A stretch of DNA of 64,000 nt from Pedobacter panaciterrae. GTDB lineage: Bacteria > Bacteroidota > Bacteroidia > Sphingobacteriales > Sphingobacteriaceae. Positions 61,559 through 64,000 of the stretch are shown piece by piece. Every line of letters starts with the position of its first letter. Positions within the stretch are counted from its first letter, which is position 1. Location of the stretch: NCBI RefSeq assembly GCF_013204795.1, contig NZ_JABMKW010000020.1, positions 1,054,001-1,118,000 on the forward strand. Reading direction: 5' to 3'. The notes under the pieces were generated by a model, which was not told the origin of the DNA, made no database searches, and worked only from the letters and a program-made list of their open reading frames with translations. The position numbers were made by a program, and so were the translations under genes.

Positions 61559-64000
61559 ATGATGAAGACGATGCGGCACGTATTGATTTTCTGCTTCCTT
61601 ATGACAGCAATTAATGTCCATTCGCAAACGAAAGTGACATTAAAGCTCGAATCGGCAAGTTTTGATCAAGTTATCAATGAAATACAAAATCAGACTTTTT
61701 ATCGGTTTGTATTTAGTGAACGTAAAATTCCTGATAAGAAAATTACCATCAATATAAAGAACGAGGAAACGTTCAAAGTACTTGACCAGATCCTTAGTAG
61801 CACTAATTATAACTATAAACTACTTTCCAATAACCTTATTGTTATAAAACCGAGATCAAATGAAGATCAAGGCATTGATTCCGTTAAGCTACTGGATGAA
61901 GTCATCGTAACAGCCTTAAATATTAAAAAAGAGAACAGAAAGATAGGTTATTCAGTTTCAACTATTAATGGTTCTTCATTAACAAAGGCGAGGGAATCGA
62001 ACCTTGCTATGGCATTAGAGGGACTGGTAGCAGGGCTAAATGTGAGTGGTGTGAATGGAGGGCCGGGCTCGTCTGCCAGAATACTGCTAAGAGGTACCGC
62101 AAGCAAGGATGCCGGGCCGCCTCTTTTTATTATTAATGGTATACCTATAGATAATACTCAGCGTGGGAGTGCAAATGAATATGGAGGTGTAGATTATGGG
62201 GATGGAATCAGTAACATCAACCCCGATGACGTAGAGACGATTACCGTATTAAAAGGATCTTCCGCTTCTGCTTTATATGGTGCACGTGCCGCAAATGGTG
62301 TGATCATAATTACCATTAAAAGTGGAAAAAAGAAATCGGGTAATTCTGTTGAATACAATTCCAATTTCTCATTTGACAGTCCTGTAAACAATACCGATTA
62401 TCAATACATATATGGTCAGGGTTTACAAAATTTAAGGCCGCAAAACATCGCAGGAGCAATTGCAACCGGTATACTTAGCTGGGGAGAAAAAATGGATGGA
62501 CTGCAAAGCGTACAAATTAATGGAGAAAACCGTCCCTATGTACCGGTAAAAGACAATATAAAAACATTCTATAGAACGGCGCCGGCATTTACAAATACCA
62601 TTTCCCTAAATGGCGGATCAGATAAAAGCAGCTATCACGCATCTGCCTCGGTTCTTGATTATCAATCTATTTTAAGGAATAGCGATCTGAACAGAAAAAC
62701 AGCCAACCTATTTACCTCGTATGACCTGACCAGAAAACTTACACTCACGTTAAATGGCAATTACATTTACGAACGCGGAAAAAACAGATCCTACCTTAGC
62801 GATGGCCCTATCAATGCGAATTACGGCATCGCTGCCATAGCAACAAGTGCAGATCAAGCGTTGTTAGCTCCGGGATATGATGTAAATACCGGAGCCGAGA
62901 CCAGGTGGAATGCGGATGAATACAAAACCAATCCATATTTCACCATCAATAAAAAAGAAGACAATTCTTCGCGTGACAGATTTATATCCTCGGCGCTTAT
63001 CAAATACGATTTGAGCAACTGGGTGTTCCTACAAGGAAGATTTGGTTATGACATTAGCAATGACCATATTATCAGTATAGTACCAACAGGCACCGCTTTT
63101 TCTATAAATGGCCAGGGTGGGATAAACGCTTTAAATCAATCAAAAACATCAGAATTAAATACCGACATTCTTCTTTCGGGAAACAGAGATATTACTAAAG
63201 ACCTTAACATAGACATATCTGCAGGGGCAAGCTTCCGTAATAGAAGAACAAAATCTAATGAGCTAACTGGTACTCAATTTATTATACCCTATTTGTACAC
63301 GGTTGAAAATCTAGCTGCCGTTAGTAGTAAAAATGCCCTAACAAGAATTGTTACTCAGTCGGCGTATTACACGATTGACCTGGATTTCAAAAAATATCTT
63401 ACCCTATCATCCACCGGCCGATACGATGTATACTCTACGCTTCCACGCAATAGCAGGGGCATTTTTGTGCCAAGCGTTTCCGGAAGTTTTATATTCTCTA
63501 ACTTTTTAAAAATAAAAGGTCTGGATTTTGGTAAAATAAGAGCAAGTTTTGCCCAAACAAGCGGAGAACCAGCAGTGCCTTATACCACACAGATCTATTA
63601 TTCTTCAGATAAGTCCATAAACGGTGTTCCTCTAGGAAATTTTTCCAGGGATCTGCCCAACTACAATCTGAAGCCTTTCACTTTAAATGAATTTGAAACC
63701 GGCATTAATTTAAAACTTTTCGGAAACAAATTAGACCTTGATTTCACTTATTTCCACAGGATTACCAATAAGGAAATTATTAACGCCGGGCAATCTGTAA
63801 CCACAGGATTCACATCCGCTTATGTAAATTTAGGCAAAACCCGTAATACAGGTATCGAAACTTCTATACAAACCAATTTGATAACCAATAAGAATTTTAG
63901 TTGGAAGGCAGGAATCAATGCCAGTCACATAAATAACTTATTGATATCAATAGATGGTATCAGCAGCTATGCGTTTGGGGGCACCTATCGTCCATTAAAC
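61559..64000 (+). CDS. SusC-type TonB-dependent receptor with STN domain (3' end missing)
   Basis: The frame is open from the ATG at 61559 (or 61562) to the window edge, giving 814 codons; the C-terminal barrel is cut. A signal peptide ends NVHSQ near residue 23. An STN domain covers about residues 24-96 (LKLESASFDQVINEIQNQT, TINIKNEETFKVLDQIL), then the TonB box LLDEVIVTAL near 111-120 and the plug (LVAGLNVSGVNGGPGSSARI, ITVLKGSSASALYGARAANG). The STN joins the TonB box directly, without the carboxypeptidase-like domain usual in SusC. It would sense ligand and signal to the FecR and sigma proteins upstream. Confidence 0.92.
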   Translation, partial: MMKTMRHVLIFCFLMTAINVHSQTKVTLKLESASFDQVINEIQNQTFYRFVFSERKIPDKKITINIKNEETFKVLDQILSSTNYNYKLLSNNLIVIKPRSNEDQGIDSVKLLDEVIVTALNIKKENRKIGYSVSTINGSSLTKARESNLAMALEGLVAGLNVSGVNGGPGSSARILLRGTASKDAGPPLFIINGIPIDNTQRGSANEYGGVDYGDGISNINPDDVETITVLKGSSASALYGARAANGVIIITIKSGKKKSGNSVEYNSNFSFDSPVNNTDYQYIYGQGLQNLRPQNIAGAIATGILSWGEKMDGLQSVQINGENRPYVPVKDNIKTFYRTAPAFTNTISLNGGSDKSSYHASASVLDYQSILRNSDLNRKTANLFTSYDLTRKLTLTLNGNYIYERGKNRSYLSDGPINANYGIAAIATSADQALLAPGYDVNTGAETRWNADEYKTNPYFTINKKEDNSSRDRFISSALIKYDLSNWVFLQGRFGYDISNDHIISIVPTGTAFSINGQGGINALNQSKTSELNTDILLSGNRDITKDLNIDISAGASFRNRRTKSNELTGTQFIIPYLYTVENLAAVSSKNALTRIVTQSAYYTIDLDFKKYLTLSSTGRYDVYSTLPRNSRGIFVPSVSGSFIFSNFLKIKGLDFGKIRASFAQTSGEPAVPYTTQIYYSSDKSINGVPLGNFSRDLPNYNLKPFTLNEFETGINLKLFGNKLDLDFTYFHRITNKEIINAGQSVTTGFTSAYVNLGKTRNTGIETSIQTNLITNKNFSWKAGINASHINNLLISIDGISSYAFGGTYRPLN

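Noticed and set aside
1..64000. tRNA genes, CRISPR arrays, prophage or insertion sequences
   Set aside because: Intergenic gaps were read for cloverleaf ends, regularly spaced repeats and transposase frames; none was seen. The S24 repressor alone is not evidence for a prophage.

Overview
The window looks like chromosome from a member of the Bacteroidota, most likely a Sphingobacteriaceae (Pedobacter-type) bacterium. The signs are SusC/SusD outer-membrane pairs, an ECF sigma/FecR anti-sigma pair, many lipoproteins with a Cys lipobox followed by Lys/Asp residues, TAnnTTTG-type -7 promoter boxes, weak Shine-Dalgarno signals, several TTG starts, A+T-rich DNA and the futalosine menaquinone route. 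The genus is an inference. No tRNA, rRNA, CRISPR array or insertion sequence was seen.

Layout: (1) 1-6.93 kb is a cobalamin-uptake operon on the minus strand. A promoter (TTG-N20-TACATTTG) and a B12 riboswitch precede a BtuB-like TonB-dependent receptor, three BtuG-like beta-propeller lipoproteins, one surface lipoprotein of unknown function and the start of another lipoprotein. (2) 6.9-19.4 kb holds a PAS/LuxR regulator, a beta-lactamase-fold serine hydrolase, a PPK2 kinase, a GH43 glycosidase, an ArnT-type glycosyltransferase, PBP1A and a protease/TolB/Omp85 fusion. (3) 19.4-22.5 kb holds a degenerate GIY-YIG protein divergent from an XRE/S24 repressor that heads a bioF-bioD operon. (4) 22.5-25.7 kb is the classic thrS-infC-rpmI-rplT translation operon, with infC starting at TTG. 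(5) 25.8-38 kb holds a LutA-like protein, an MFS carrier, a GIN-domain lipoprotein, RecQ, a TolB-amidohydrolase fusion, a lipoprotein serpin, a divergent Aat-type transferase and an HI0933-type flavoprotein. (6) 37.4-44.8 kb is housekeeping: purK-purE, YqgE, pdxH, 3-hydroxyacyl-CoA dehydrogenase, ruvB, queG and a DnaQ-type exonuclease, with two related A+T-rich inverted-repeat elements. (7) 44.9-54.7 kb holds two tandem DUF3857 proteins, a 39-residue membrane protein, an NlpC/P60 lipoprotein, mutS and an mqnE-phosphatase-mqnA operon. (8) 54.8-64 kb holds a SusC/SusD pair divergent from an ECF sigma factor, a FecR anti-sigma and a second SusC that carries the STN signalling domain and runs off the window.

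Connections: the B12 operon would feed cobalamin-dependent enzymes, of which QueG is in the window. The sigma/FecR/STN-receptor set is a complete trans-envelope signalling cascade. Most genes are ordinary for the group. The stronger leads are the multi-BtuG B12 locus with its unassigned lipoprotein, the repressor attached to bioFD with a repeated upstream motif, the intergenic inverted-repeat elements, and the reciprocal domain content of the two SusC receptors.
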